From: Enterocloster asparagiformis
Lineage (GTDB): Bacteria; Bacillota; Clostridia; Lachnospirales; Lachnospiraceae
DNA length: 64,000 bases
Assembly (NCBI GenBank): GCA_018380885.1
Contig: JAGZSY010000018.1
Location: forward strand, 160,170-224,169
Reading direction: 5' to 3'
Below, piece after piece: positions 38,994 to 47,129 of the stretch. Position 1 is the stretch's first letter. The number at the start of each line of letters is the position of its first letter. The notes under the pieces were generated by a model. It was given only the letters and a program-made list of their open reading frames with translations. It did no database searches and was not told the origin of the DNA. Made by a program: the position numbers and the translations under genes.

Positions 38994-39935
38994 ATGAGAA
39001 AACAGGACGATAAGATCAGCCGCCTGGTGAACATTGCCAGACTTTATTATGAGGAAGATAAGACGCAGAGCGAGATCGCTTCCCGCTATCAGATATCCCG
39101 GCCCATGGTCAGCAAACTGCTCAAGGAGGCGAAGGAGCTGGGCATTGTGACGATCCGCATCCAGAACCCGGCGGAGGACGCCGGGGACCAGGAGGCGCTG
39201 GTGGAGCAGATTCGCCGGGCCTTTGGGGTGTACGGAGGCGCGGCGGTCGCGGACGGGCCCAACGACAGCGCCACCAACGCCGGAATCTCGCGGACTGCGC
39301 TGGAGTATCTGGAGCGCCTGGAGGAGGACAGCTTGGGGCTGGGATGGGGCCATATCATTGGCGATCTGGTGGCGACCGTGGAGCGGGAGAACCGGACTCT
39401 GAAGGTGGGAAGCCGGATCTGCCCGCTGATCGGCAACGGGGGAGTGGGCCTGAAAAATTACCACTCCAACGAGCTGGTCCGGGTGATCGCGGAGCACAGC
39501 CAGGCTGAGCCGGAGTTCCTGTACTCCCCCGCCTGCATGTCCTCGGAGCAGGAGCTGAGCCTGATTCAGGAGCTGGACAATTACCGGGCGGTGTACAATG
39601 CCTGGGAGCGGTTGGATGTGGCGCTGGTAAACATCGGGAACTTTCCCTCTGTGCCGGACTTTGCCACGGAGGCCAGGTTCGGGGATCTGCTGGTGCGGCG
39701 CAAGGCGGTAGGGAGAATCCTGAATTATTTCGTGGACGTGGAGGGGCGGGTGATTCACTCCGATATGGATTTTGCCGTGCAGATTCCCCTGGAGTTGCTG
39801 GGCCGGGTTCGGCACGTGGTGGGGATTTGCTCCGCCAACACCAAGGGGCGGGCGCTGAGGGGAGCGCTGCGCACCGGGTATATCAACCATGTGATTGCGC
39901 CGGAGCACGTGATGCGGGCGGCGCTGGAGATTTAA
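38994..39935 (+). CDS. SorC-family sugar-responsive transcriptional regulator
   Basis: The 313-residue regulator starts at MRKQDDKISRLVNIA. Its N-terminal helix-turn-helix is QSEIASRYQISRPMVSKLLKEAKELGIV (about 26-53). The rest is a SorC-type sugar-binding domain related to phosphosugar isomerases (GLGWGHIIGDLV, LVNIGNFPSVPDF, VHVVGICSANTKGRALRGAL-like end). Such proteins bind sugar phosphates and control adjacent catabolic operons. The palindromes at 39938 and 40099 lie just downstream, flanking the dhaL promoter, and are its likely operators. The gene has its own promoter and terminator. Confidence 0.9.
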   Translation: MRKQDDKISRLVNIARLYYEEDKTQSEIASRYQISRPMVSKLLKEAKELGIVTIRIQNPAEDAGDQEALVEQIRRAFGVYGGAAVADGPNDSATNAGISRTALEYLERLEEDSLGLGWGHIIGDLVATVERENRTLKVGSRICPLIGNGGVGLKNYHSNELVRVIAEHSQAEPEFLYSPACMSSEQELSLIQELDNYRAVYNAWERLDVALVNIGNFPSVPDFATEARFGDLLVRRKAVGRILNYFVDVEGRVIHSDMDFAVQIPLELLGRVRHVVGICSANTKGRALRGALRTGYINHVIAPEHVMRAALEI

Positions 39936-39937
39936 AA

Positions 39938-39951
39938 GTTACATATGTAAC
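39938..39951. promoter_or_regulatory. Probable SorC operator 1
   Basis: GTTACATATGTAAC is a perfect 14-bp palindrome, repeated almost exactly at 40099-40112. It begins two bases after the regulator's stop codon and abuts the terminator hairpin. Confidence 0.75.
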
Positions 39952-39992
39952 AAATGCGCGCAGGCGGCGGGATGGCGCTCTGCGCATTTTTT
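39952..39992 (+). terminator. Terminator of the SorC-family gene
   Basis: AAATGCGC (39952-39959) pairs with GCGCATTT (39982-39989), followed by more T. Confidence 0.75.
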
Positions 39993-40032
39993 GTGCATAA
40001 CGGTAAAAATATAAGAACAATAACGGGATTTA

Positions 40033-40061
40033 TTGACAAGTACATGTAAAAATGTTACGCT
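40033..40061 (+). promoter_or_regulatory. Promoter of the dhaLK operon
   Basis: TTGACA (40033-40038) is consensus, while the -10 (TACGCT, 40056-40061, 17-base spacer) is weak, suggesting activation. GTACATGTAA and AATGTTAC half-sites of the SorC-type operator lie within it. Confidence 0.55.
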
Positions 40062-40098
40062 TGTGCTATGGCAAAAGGTGCAAAATGGACGAGAGGAG

Positions 40099-40112
40099 GT
40101 TACATATGTTAC
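40099..40112. promoter_or_regulatory. Probable SorC operator 2 over the dhaL start codon
   Basis: GTTACATATGTTAC matches operator 1 at 13 of 14 positions and contains the dhaL ATG. Binding here could repress elongation or form a loop with the site at 39938, centre-to-centre 161 bp. Confidence 0.7.
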
Positions 40113-40726
40113 TTTTGAAGCCGGAAATAGAAAAAATGTTCCGCAAGGTGGCGGAGGTCTGGCAGGAGAACAAGGATTATCTCAGCGAGATTGATTCGCG
40201 GTTCGGCGACGGGGACCACGGGGTGACCATCGGCAAGATCGCGGCGTTGATCGAGAAAAAGCTGGAGGCCTGGGAGGACGACGACATCGAGGAATTTTTG
40301 GAGGATCTGGGGGACAGCACTATGGAGATCGGAGGCGGCAGCGCCGGCCCACTGTACGGCACGCTGATCGGCGGCCTGTCCGGTCCTTTAAACGGCGGCG
40401 GGGCCATCGACGAGGGGCTGTTGAAGGAGATGTTTACCGAGTGCCAGTCGGCCATGGAGGATATCACCAATGCCAAGGTGGGCGATAAGACCATGATGGA
40501 TGCGCTGATCCCGGCGGTGGCCGCGGCAGAGGCGGCTCAGGGCGACTGCGCGGCGATCCTGGAGGCGGCAAAGGAGGCTGCGGCCAGAGGCGCAAAGGAG
40601 AGCGAGCAGTATATTTCCAAGTTCGGCAGGGCCAGAAGCTATAAGGAGCAGACCATCGGCACGCCCGACGCGGGCGCCGTGAGCACGTCGCTGTTCTTTG
40701 CCGGACTGTGCGACGGGTTGAAATAG
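40106..40726 (+). CDS. dhaL: DhaL-type dihydroxyacetone kinase ADP-binding subunit
   Basis: This 206-residue subunit starts at MLLLKPEIEK after GAGGAGG. It carries the metal-nucleotide motif SRFGDGDHGVTIG (about 31-43) with Asp ligands, and GGGSAGPLYGTLIGGLSG, typical of DhaL. Together with DhaK it phosphorylates dihydroxyacetone or a related ketose in the cytoplasm. In PTS-type systems ADP on DhaL is recharged by DhaM, which is absent from this window, so DhaM or ATP exchange must come from elsewhere. It is the first gene of a SorC-controlled four-gene operon. Confidence 0.92.
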   Translation: MLLLKPEIEKMFRKVAEVWQENKDYLSEIDSRFGDGDHGVTIGKIAALIEKKLEAWEDDDIEEFLEDLGDSTMEIGGGSAGPLYGTLIGGLSGPLNGGGAIDEGLLKEMFTECQSAMEDITNAKVGDKTMMDALIPAVAAAEAAQGDCAAILEAAKEAAARGAKESEQYISKFGRARSYKEQTIGTPDAGAVSTSLFFAGLCDGLK

Positions 40727-40834
40727 GGCTGCCGCGTTTTTTTGCGGGGAACATGAAAACTGGGGAGGGATACGGGCCCGGGGCCCTGAAGCCCATTTCC
40801 CTTTGGTGAACATAAAAAGGAGAGGTAGAACGCT

Positions 40835-41833
40835 ATGAAGATGAAAAAATTTATCAACGATCCGGAAAATCTGACACCTGAGCTGCTGGAGGGATTTGCG
40901 GAGGCCCACAAGGACCTGGTGAAGCTGGGCGACGAGCGCATGGTAATCAACCGCAAGCTGGACGAGGCGGACCGCGTGACCATCGTGACCCAGGGCGGAT
41001 CGGGCCATGAGCCGGCCATCAGCGGATTTGTGGGCGAGGGCATGGTGGATATCTCCGTGGTGGGCGACGTGTTCGCGGCTCCGGGACCCAAGGCCTGCGT
41101 GGATGCCATCAAGATGGCGGACAAGGGCAAGGGCGTGCTCTACATCGTGCTGAACCACGCCGGCGACATGCTGACCGGCAACATGACCATGAAGAAATGC
41201 GCCAAGGAAGGCTTAAACGTGGTCAAGGTGGTGACCCAGGAGGACATCGCCAACGCGCCCCGCTCCAACGCCGACGACCGCCGCGGCCTGGTGGGCTGCA
41301 TCCCCACCTACAAGATCGCGGGAGCGGCTGCTGCCGAGGGCAAGAGCTTAGAGGAAGTGGCCGCTGTGGCCCAGCGCTTTGCGGACAACATGGCGACTCT
41401 GGCCGTGGCTGTGAACGGCGCCACCCATCCGGCTACGGGAAGCCTGCTGGCGGACCTGGGCGAGGACGAGATGGAGATCGGCATGGGCCAGCACGGGGAG
41501 GGCGGCGGCGGACGCCAGCCCATGAAATCCGCTGACGAGACGGCGAAGATCATGCTGGACGGACTGTTGGCGGACTTAGACATCAAGGAAGGCGAGAAGA
41601 TCATGCTGATCTTAAACGGCACGGGCGCCACCACCCTGATGGAGCTGTTCATCGTGTATCGCAAGTGCGTTTCCTATCTGAAAGAGAAAAATATTGAGAT
41701 TGTGGCAAATTACGTGGGCGAGCTTTTGACGGTCCAGGAGCAGGCCGGCTTCCAAATGTTTATGGCGAGAATGGACGACGAGCTGCTGCGCTACTGGAAC
41801 GCGCCCTGCAACACGCCTTACATGAAGAAATAA
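40835..41833 (+). CDS. dhaK: DhaK-type dihydroxyacetone kinase substrate-binding subunit
   Basis: The 332-residue subunit has the N-terminal KKFINDPENLTPELLEGF, TQGGSGHEPAISGFVG (about 52-67) and NHAGDMLTGNM typical of DhaK. The substrate is held covalently through a histidine; here MGQHGEGG places it at about residue 220, as in E. coli DhaK. It follows dhaL by 108 bases, the reverse of the common dhaK-dhaL order. The downstream aldolase suggests the phosphorylated ketose is then cleaved. Dihydroxyacetone is the default substrate, but a four- to six-carbon ketose is possible. Confidence 0.92.
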   Translation: MKMKKFINDPENLTPELLEGFAEAHKDLVKLGDERMVINRKLDEADRVTIVTQGGSGHEPAISGFVGEGMVDISVVGDVFAAPGPKACVDAIKMADKGKGVLYIVLNHAGDMLTGNMTMKKCAKEGLNVVKVVTQEDIANAPRSNADDRRGLVGCIPTYKIAGAAAAEGKSLEEVAAVAQRFADNMATLAVAVNGATHPATGSLLADLGEDEMEIGMGQHGEGGGGRQPMKSADETAKIMLDGLLADLDIKEGEKIMLILNGTGATTLMELFIVYRKCVSYLKEKNIEIVANYVGELLTVQEQAGFQMFMARMDDELLRYWNAPCNTPYMKK

Positions 41834-41851
41834 CGGGGAGGGAAAACGATT

Positions 41852-42172
41852 ATGGCAGCGGAGTATATGCACATTGGAATACCGGTTCTGAACAAGAAAG
41901 AGGGAATGACCTACAATGAGGCCATGAAGTTCTGGGTGAGCAACGTGGACGACTATGATTTCAAGATCGAGTATCTGAAGTTCGAGGAGGGGACCCCCTT
42001 CCCGGAGATTCTGTCCAAACAGCCCCACGTGGCCTACAAGGTGGACGATCTGGAGCACTACGCGGATCAGGCGGACCGGGTGATCTTCGGCCCCCTGGAA
42101 CTGGGCCCGGGCGTGCGCCTGGCGTTTGTGATCTGGGACGACGCCATCGTTGAGCTGTACGAGGAAAAGTAA
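41852..42172 (+). CDS. Small VOC-fold (glyoxalase-like) protein
   Basis: This 106-residue protein has the half-length VOC pattern: EYMHIGIPV at the start, PHVAYKVDDLEHYADQADRVIFGP in the middle and AFVIWDDAIVELYEEK at the end. His and Glu are in places used for metal by glyoxalase-like enzymes. VOC proteins bind small metabolites and act as isomerases, lyases or binding proteins. GGGGAGGG precedes the ATG. It lies 18 bases after dhaK and 12 before the aldolase, so it belongs to the ketose pathway. Its reaction is unknown. Confidence 0.7.
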   Translation: MAAEYMHIGIPVLNKKEGMTYNEAMKFWVSNVDDYDFKIEYLKFEEGTPFPEILSKQPHVAYKVDDLEHYADQADRVIFGPLELGPGVRLAFVIWDDAIVELYEEK

Positions 42173-42184
42173 GGAGACGGATTT

Positions 42185-43027
42185 ATGCTGGTAAATATGA
42201 ATGAGGTCTTAAAATACGCCGAGGAGAAGGGCTGCTGCGTGGGCGCGTTTGACACGCCCAACCTGGAGATACTTATGGCGGTGCTCCGGGCGGCCGAGAA
42301 GCGTAACGAGCCCGTGATCATCCAGCACGCCCAGCTCCACGAGCCGGAAATGGCCATCCGCATCATCGGACCCATCATGGTGCGCATGGCCAAGGAGGCG
42401 GCGGTGCCCGTCTGCGTCATGCTGGACCACGGCGAGGACATGGACTATGTGAGGACGGCTCTGGAGCTGGGATTCTCGGCGGTGATGATCGACGGCTCCT
42501 CCAAGCCCTACGACGAGAATGTGAGCCTGACCCGGGAGGCCGTGGCGCTGGCAAAGGCGTACGGCGCCAGCGTGGAGGCTGAGATCGGCATCGTCACCGG
42601 TCACGAGGGGAAGGAATTTCACATCGAGGAGCCGGGAGCCGCCTACACGGACCCGGAGCTGGCGGCCCGCTTTGTGAAGGACACTGGCATCGACGCCCTG
42701 GCGGCCTCGGTGGGCACGGTGCACGGTTTTTACGCCACCAAGCCCAAGCTGGATTTCGACCGCATCGTGAAGATCAAAGAGCTGACCGGCGTGCCCCTGG
42801 TGATGCACGGCGGATCTGGGATCAGCGTGGAGGACACCCAGCGGGCCATCCGCTGCGGCATCCGCAAGATCAACTATTTCTCCTACATGTCCAACGCGGG
42901 CGTGCGCGCGGTGAAGGAGCTGCTGGCGGAGCGGGAAGTGAAGTATTTCCACGACCTGGCCAACGCGGCGGTGGACGGGATGGAACAGGATGTGCTGAGC
43001 GCGATGGAGATGTTTGCGCTGGAATAG
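42185..43027 (+). CDS. Class II ketose-bisphosphate aldolase
   Basis: This 280-residue zinc aldolase has the catalytic segment CVMLDHGEDMD (Asp and zinc His, about 82-83), VEAEIG, the zinc His in VGTVHGFYATKPKLDFD (about 180) and VMHGGSGI (about 206). The short length and NVNEVLKYAEEKG-like N-terminus match fructose/tagatose-bisphosphate aldolases of the FbaA/GatY/KbaY group. It cleaves a ketose (bis)phosphate to dihydroxyacetone phosphate plus an aldehyde. As last gene after dhaL, dhaK and the VOC gene it probably acts on the kinase product, or supplies the reverse condensation. Confidence 0.9.
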   Translation: MLVNMNEVLKYAEEKGCCVGAFDTPNLEILMAVLRAAEKRNEPVIIQHAQLHEPEMAIRIIGPIMVRMAKEAAVPVCVMLDHGEDMDYVRTALELGFSAVMIDGSSKPYDENVSLTREAVALAKAYGASVEAEIGIVTGHEGKEFHIEEPGAAYTDPELAARFVKDTGIDALAASVGTVHGFYATKPKLDFDRIVKIKELTGVPLVMHGGSGISVEDTQRAIRCGIRKINYFSYMSNAGVRAVKELLAEREVKYFHDLANAAVDGMEQDVLSAMEMFALE

Positions 43028-43042
43028 GATAAAACAAATTTA

Positions 43043-43096
43043 TGTGGAAGGTCCCCGGGCTGCGCCTGATATGGCGCGGCCCGGGGACTTTCCACA
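43043..43096 (+). terminator. Strong hairpin after the aldolase gene
   Basis: TGTGGAAGGTCCCCGGGC (from 43043) pairs with GCCCGGGGACTTTCCACA (to 43096), with a further GCGCC/GGCGC stem. No T run follows; it may also act as a processing or stability element. Confidence 0.7.
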
Positions 43097-43108
43097 TATT
43101 GGTATTCC

Positions 43109-43137
43109 TTTACATTCATTTGGAGAATCGCTATAAT
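43109..43137 (+). promoter_or_regulatory. Promoter of the LysR-family gene
   Basis: TTTACA (43109-43114), 17 bases, TATAAT (43132-43137), 55 bases before the start codon. Confidence 0.82.
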
Positions 43138-43192
43138 GAAATTTGGAGCAACTTGATGGCAAAAAGATAGTGATATGAGGGGGGAAAATCAT

Positions 43193-44098
43193 ATGACGAT
43201 TGAGAATATTGGGTATATTTTGGAGGTGCTAAAGTGCGGGAGCATATCTTCCGCAGCGAACAAGCTGTTTATGTCCCAGCCACTGCTCAGTCAGAAAATA
43301 CGCAATATTGAGCAGGAACTGGGGATCGTGATCTTCAACCGGTATTCCACCCCGATCTCGCTGACCTATGCAGGAGAGATTTTTGTCAAATATGCGGAGG
43401 AGATTATCGAGAGCAAGCGCAATCTCTGCAAAGAAATTGAGGATATTAACGGGGGCCACTCAGGCAAGCTTCGGATCGGTATTTCCACCCACAGGGCGCT
43501 GTACACGCTGCCTCAGCTGTTGAGCGAGTACCGCAGGGAATATCCGGCGGTGGATGTGAACATCATGGACTATTCCCTTACCACATTTACCGATGCGCTG
43601 CTGGCGGACAGGGTGGACCTGGCCATGGTCAGCCATAACAAAGTTAATAAAAACCTGGAGTATACGTTTTTGCGAAAAGACAGGATCATACTGGTTGGAG
43701 GCCTTAACACCCAGATTGCCCATCGTTTTCCGGTGGGAGGGACAATCAGCATCAAACAGGCGGAGAACGAAAAATTTGTATCGGTTCAGGAAAAGTTCGG
43801 TTTTCGCACGAATCAGAACGAAATATTTAAGACGGGCGGTATTGATCCGGAAATTGTGCTTGAAACCTTCAATATTGATCTGGCCTGCCGCCTTGCGATC
43901 GTATCGGATTTTGTATCCCTGTGCCCGGAGGCCCATCCGCTTGAAACGGAATTTCTCAAGAAGGACAGCTTCTACTGTTACATAAAAGAGCAGGAATATT
44001 CGCGTAAGTTCAGCATCTGCTATCGCAAGGGAGTCTTTCTCCCGAAATATATGCGGGCGTTTATCGAAATGGCCGTGAAGCTTTACAGCGAATCATAA
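43193..44098 (+). CDS. LysR-family transcriptional regulator
   Basis: The 301-residue regulator starts at MTIENIGYIL; the in-frame ATG at 43175 overlaps the GAGGGGGG ribosome-binding site and is rejected. The winged helix is SISSAANKLFMSQPLLSQKIRNIEQELG (about 17-44), followed by a periplasmic-binding-like effector domain (KLRIGISTHRALYTLPQLLSEYRREYP). It lies 150 bases upstream of the dpp-like operon on the same strand and likely controls it in response to a peptide or amino acid, which is inference. A terminator separates the two. Confidence 0.92.
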   Translation: MTIENIGYILEVLKCGSISSAANKLFMSQPLLSQKIRNIEQELGIVIFNRYSTPISLTYAGEIFVKYAEEIIESKRNLCKEIEDINGGHSGKLRIGISTHRALYTLPQLLSEYRREYPAVDVNIMDYSLTTFTDALLADRVDLAMVSHNKVNKNLEYTFLRKDRIILVGGLNTQIAHRFPVGGTISIKQAENEKFVSVQEKFGFRTNQNEIFKTGGIDPEIVLETFNIDLACRLAIVSDFVSLCPEAHPLETEFLKKDSFYCYIKEQEYSRKFSICYRKGVFLPKYMRAFIEMAVKLYSES

Positions 44099-44114
44099 AT
44101 TGAAAAATTAGTGA

Positions 44115-44156
44115 AAGCCTTATGTTTGTCATCTGATAAAACATAAGGCTTTTTTA
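44115..44156 (+). terminator. Terminator of the LysR-family gene
   Basis: AAGCCTTATGTTT (44115-44127) pairs perfectly with AAACATAAGGCTT (44139-44151), followed by TTTTTA. Confidence 0.9.
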
Positions 44157-44180
44157 TAATTAATATAAAAAAATGACTCC

Positions 44181-44209
44181 TTCTGCAAGTTTGTTGATAA
44201 TGATATAAT
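44181..44209 (+). promoter_or_regulatory. Promoter of the peptide-transport operon
   Basis: TATAAT (44204-44209) is consensus, while the -35 TTCTGC (44181-44186, 17-base spacer) is poor, consistent with activation by the LysR-type regulator. Confidence 0.55.
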
Positions 44210-44250
44210 TTTAAACAAGATATCTGACTAAAATGGGAGGGAGGAACAGG

Positions 44251-45198
44251 ATGTACAAGTACATAGTGAGGCGAGTTTTAATGATGATTCCGGTTTTGTT
44301 GGGGGTTATTTTCATAGTCTTTTTTATTATGAGCCTGACGCCCACCGATGCTGCGGAGGTGATTCTGGGAAATGAAGGTACGCCGCAGGAAATTGAGCGG
44401 CTGCGGGATGAGATGGGGCTGAACCGGCCGCTTCTGGTCCAGTACGGCAGCTATGTGGTGAACCTGCTTCGGGGAGATATGGGGGTCTCCTACAAGAACA
44501 ACATGAGCGTGTCCGCTCAGATTTTTGAAAAGCTTCCAAACACCATGATACTGGCCAGCAGCGCAGTCTGTATTGCCATTGTGATCGGCGTTCCCGCCGG
44601 AATCATATCGGCCCGGAAGCAGTACACGTTTTTTGACCATACGGCCACGGTGGTGGCGCTGATCGGCGCCGCAATGCCCGGATTCTGGCTGGGGCTTATG
44701 GGGGTGTTGCTGTTCTCGGTCAAGCTGGGCTGGCTGCCTGCGGCCGGGATGGGGGAAGGGTTCTTTGGACTTTTAAAAAGCCTGCTGCTCCCGGCGTTTA
44801 CGGTGAGCAGCAACACATGCGCTATGATTATGCGCCAGACCCGTTCTTCCATGTTGGATGTGATCAAGCAGGACTACGTGGATACGGCCCGCTCCAAAGG
44901 CTTAAAGGAATCGGTGGTAACTGTGCGCCATATGCTGCACAACGCGCTGATTCCCATTATCACGGTGATCGGATTGCAATTCGGGGTGCTGCTGGGAGGT
45001 TCGGTGATCTCGGAAAATGTGTTCGCATGGCCGGGGCTGGGCAGGTTTGTGGTGGATTCCATTAAAAACCGGGACACGCCGGTGGTGCTGGGCTGCGTGG
45101 TGGTGATTGCAGTGCTGTTTTCGCTGGTGAATCTATGCGTGGACCTGTTGTACGCCTATGTTGATCCGCGCATTAAATCCCAGTATTCCAGACGCTAA
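44251..45198 (+). CDS. dppB: Dipeptide/oligopeptide ABC transporter permease
   Basis: This 315-residue permease starts at MYKYIVRRVLMMIPVLLGV after GGAGGGAGGAACAGG. It has six membrane segments and the EAA loop DYVDTARSKGLKESVVTVRHMLHNALIPI that contacts the ATPases. The N-terminal KYIVRRVL...P...V is the DppB/OppB signature. It forms the channel with the next gene product. It is the first gene of an eight-gene operon ending in two peptidases, so the substrate is probably a peptide. Confidence 0.93.
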   Translation: MYKYIVRRVLMMIPVLLGVIFIVFFIMSLTPTDAAEVILGNEGTPQEIERLRDEMGLNRPLLVQYGSYVVNLLRGDMGVSYKNNMSVSAQIFEKLPNTMILASSAVCIAIVIGVPAGIISARKQYTFFDHTATVVALIGAAMPGFWLGLMGVLLFSVKLGWLPAAGMGEGFFGLLKSLLLPAFTVSSNTCAMIMRQTRSSMLDVIKQDYVDTARSKGLKESVVTVRHMLHNALIPIITVIGLQFGVLLGGSVISENVFAWPGLGRFVVDSIKNRDTPVVLGCVVVIAVLFSLVNLCVDLLYAYVDPRIKSQYSRR

Positions 45199-45212
45199 AG
45201 GGAGGAAAACAG

Positions 45213-46139
45213 ATGATAAAACGGCAGAAAACGTACGGTGCGGAGCTGGCCGAAAATGGAAGCGGGAGAACGCTGTCCCAGGAGATTGTGAGGAGATTCC
45301 GGAAAAACCGAATGGCGGTGGCGGCGCTCTGTGTGGTGGCGCTCCTGCTCCTCATTTCCGTGGGCACGGTGGTGGTGGACCTGGTGACCGGAAAACAGAT
45401 TTACCGGCAGCTTGTGGTGGGACAGGATCTGATGATGAAGCTGAAGGGGCCGTCCTTTGGAAGTCCCGCAGACTGGTTCGGAAGAGATGAGTTCGGCAGG
45501 AGTATTTTTTTCAGGGTGCTGTGGGGAACTCGGTATTCCCTGTTTATAGGGCTTTTTACAGTGGGAATGGCAACGGCTGTCGGCGGATTACTGGGGGCCG
45601 TAGCCGGTTTCTACGGCGGGAAGCTGGACAATACGATCATGCGGATTATGGATGTGCTGCTGGCGATTCCCTACGTGCTTTTTGCAATCGCGATTGTGGC
45701 GGCACTGGGGCCCAGTATTATGAACCTCTTGATTGCAATGACAATTCCAAGAATACCCAGCATGGCCCGTGTGGTGCGCGCGGCGGTCATGACGGTTAAG
45801 GACCGGGAATTCGTGGAAGCGGCCCGTGCGGCCGGCTCCAATGATTCACGGATTATCGTCAAATACATCCTGCCCAACGCGGCCTCCTCCATTATTGTGC
45901 AGGCTACTCTGAATGTGGCCCAGTGTATACTGGGGATTGCCGGTCTCTCGTATCTGGGACTTGGGGTTCAACCGCCGTTGCCCGAGTGGGGAGCCATGCT
46001 CTCCTCGGCCAAATCATTTATACGGGACGCCTGGCATATTACGGTGATTCCCGGGCTGGCGATTACGGTCACCGTGCTGGCGCTCAACATTTTCGGCGAC
46101 GGACTGCGGGACGCCCTGGATCCCAAGCAGAAAAATTGA
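45213..46139 (+). CDS. dppC: Dipeptide/oligopeptide ABC transporter permease
   Basis: This 308-residue partner permease has the DppC features: a cytoplasmic N-terminus ending RRFRKNRMAVAALCVVALLLL, a periplasm-side FGRDEFGRSIFFRVLWGTRYSLFIG motif, and the EAA loop EFVEAARAAGSNDSRIIVKYILPNA. It completes the heterodimeric channel. GGGAGG lies before the ATG, and the gene follows dppB by 14 bases. Confidence 0.93.
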   Translation: MIKRQKTYGAELAENGSGRTLSQEIVRRFRKNRMAVAALCVVALLLLISVGTVVVDLVTGKQIYRQLVVGQDLMMKLKGPSFGSPADWFGRDEFGRSIFFRVLWGTRYSLFIGLFTVGMATAVGGLLGAVAGFYGGKLDNTIMRIMDVLLAIPYVLFAIAIVAALGPSIMNLLIAMTIPRIPSMARVVRAAVMTVKDREFVEAARAAGSNDSRIIVKYILPNAASSIIVQATLNVAQCILGIAGLSYLGLGVQPPLPEWGAMLSSAKSFIRDAWHITVIPGLAITVTVLALNIFGDGLRDALDPKQKN

Positions 46140-46151
46140 AGGAGGGCTTAG

Positions 46152-47129
46152 ATGGAGCATTTGCTGGAAATCAAAAATTTGACGATCCGTTTTGATACGG
46201 ACGACGGCATTGTGAGAGCGGTCAATGGTATTGATCTGAGCATACGAGGCGGCGAGACCCTGGGCGTGGTGGGCGAGACTGGGGCGGGAAAAACGACCAT
46301 GGCCAAGGGGATTATGCGCCTGACGCCCTGTCCGCCGGGAAAAATAGAGTCCGGAGAGATTCTGTTCGAGGGCAGGGACCTGTTGAAAATGAGCGACAAC
46401 GAGATACGCGGGATTCGCGGCAAACATATTTCCATGATTTTTCAGGACCCCATGACCTCCTTAAATCCGGTGATGACAGTGGGCGCGCAGATCGCGGAGG
46501 TGATTGCCACCCACGAACATTTGACGGAAAACGGGGCACGGGAAAAGGCGGAGGCTATGCTGGAGATGGTGGGAATTACAAAGGAGCGCTACGATGAGTA
46601 CCCCCACCAGTTTTCAGGCGGAATGAAACAGCGCGTGATTATTGCCATTGCGCTGGCCTGCAATCCTCAGCTGCTGATCGCGGACGAGCCGACCACAGCC
46701 CTTGACGTGACGATACAGGCCCAGGTGCTGGAGATGATGCGGGAGCTGAAGGACAAGCGGAATACCGCGCTGCTGCTGATCACCCATGATTTGGGAATTG
46801 TGGCGCAGAACTGCGATTACACGGCCATTGTATACGCGGGAAAAATCATCGAGTACGGCTCGGTGCGGGAAGTCTTTAAAAAGCATCTGCACCCCTATAC
46901 GGAAGGGCTTTTGGGTTCGATTCCGAAGCTGACCGAGGATGTGAAGCGGCTGACCCCGATTGAGGGGTTGATGCCGGACCCCACCTGCCTGCCGGAAGGG
47001 TGCGCGTTTCATCCGCGCTGCAGGTACGCCTGTGACAGGTGCCGTTCGGAGGCGCCGGAGCCTGCATGGATCAGCGAAACGCACTATGTCCGCTGCTGGC
47101 GGCAGCACAAGGAGGTGACGCAATCATAA
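46152..47129 (+). CDS. dppD: Peptide ABC transporter ATPase
   Basis: The 325-residue ATPase has Walker A GETGAGKTT (about 38-46), the signature FSGGMKQRV, Walker B LLIADEPTTALDV and the H-loop LLITHDLG. A C-terminal peptide-transporter extension with CAFHPRC...C...C cysteines (about 280-300) can bind an iron-sulfur cluster in this family. It energises import with DppF. GAAGGAGG precedes the ATG, and its stop shares one base with the next start (TAATG). Confidence 0.94.
   Translation: MEHLLEIKNLTIRFDTDDGIVRAVNGIDLSIRGGETLGVVGETGAGKTTMAKGIMRLTPCPPGKIESGEILFEGRDLLKMSDNEIRGIRGKHISMIFQDPMTSLNPVMTVGAQIAEVIATHEHLTENGAREKAEAMLEMVGITKERYDEYPHQFSGGMKQRVIIAIALACNPQLLIADEPTTALDVTIQAQVLEMMRELKDKRNTALLLITHDLGIVAQNCDYTAIVYAGKIIEYGSVREVFKKHLHPYTEGLLGSIPKLTEDVKRLTPIEGLMPDPTCLPEGCAFHPRCRYACDRCRSEAPEPAWISETHYVRCWRQHKEVTQS

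Noticed and set aside
37139..39034. 631-codon minus-strand frame across the DUF5722-like and AAA ATPase region
   Set aside because: It spans the opposite strand of a secreted enzyme gene and an out-of-frame shadow of the ATPase, with no continuous domain.
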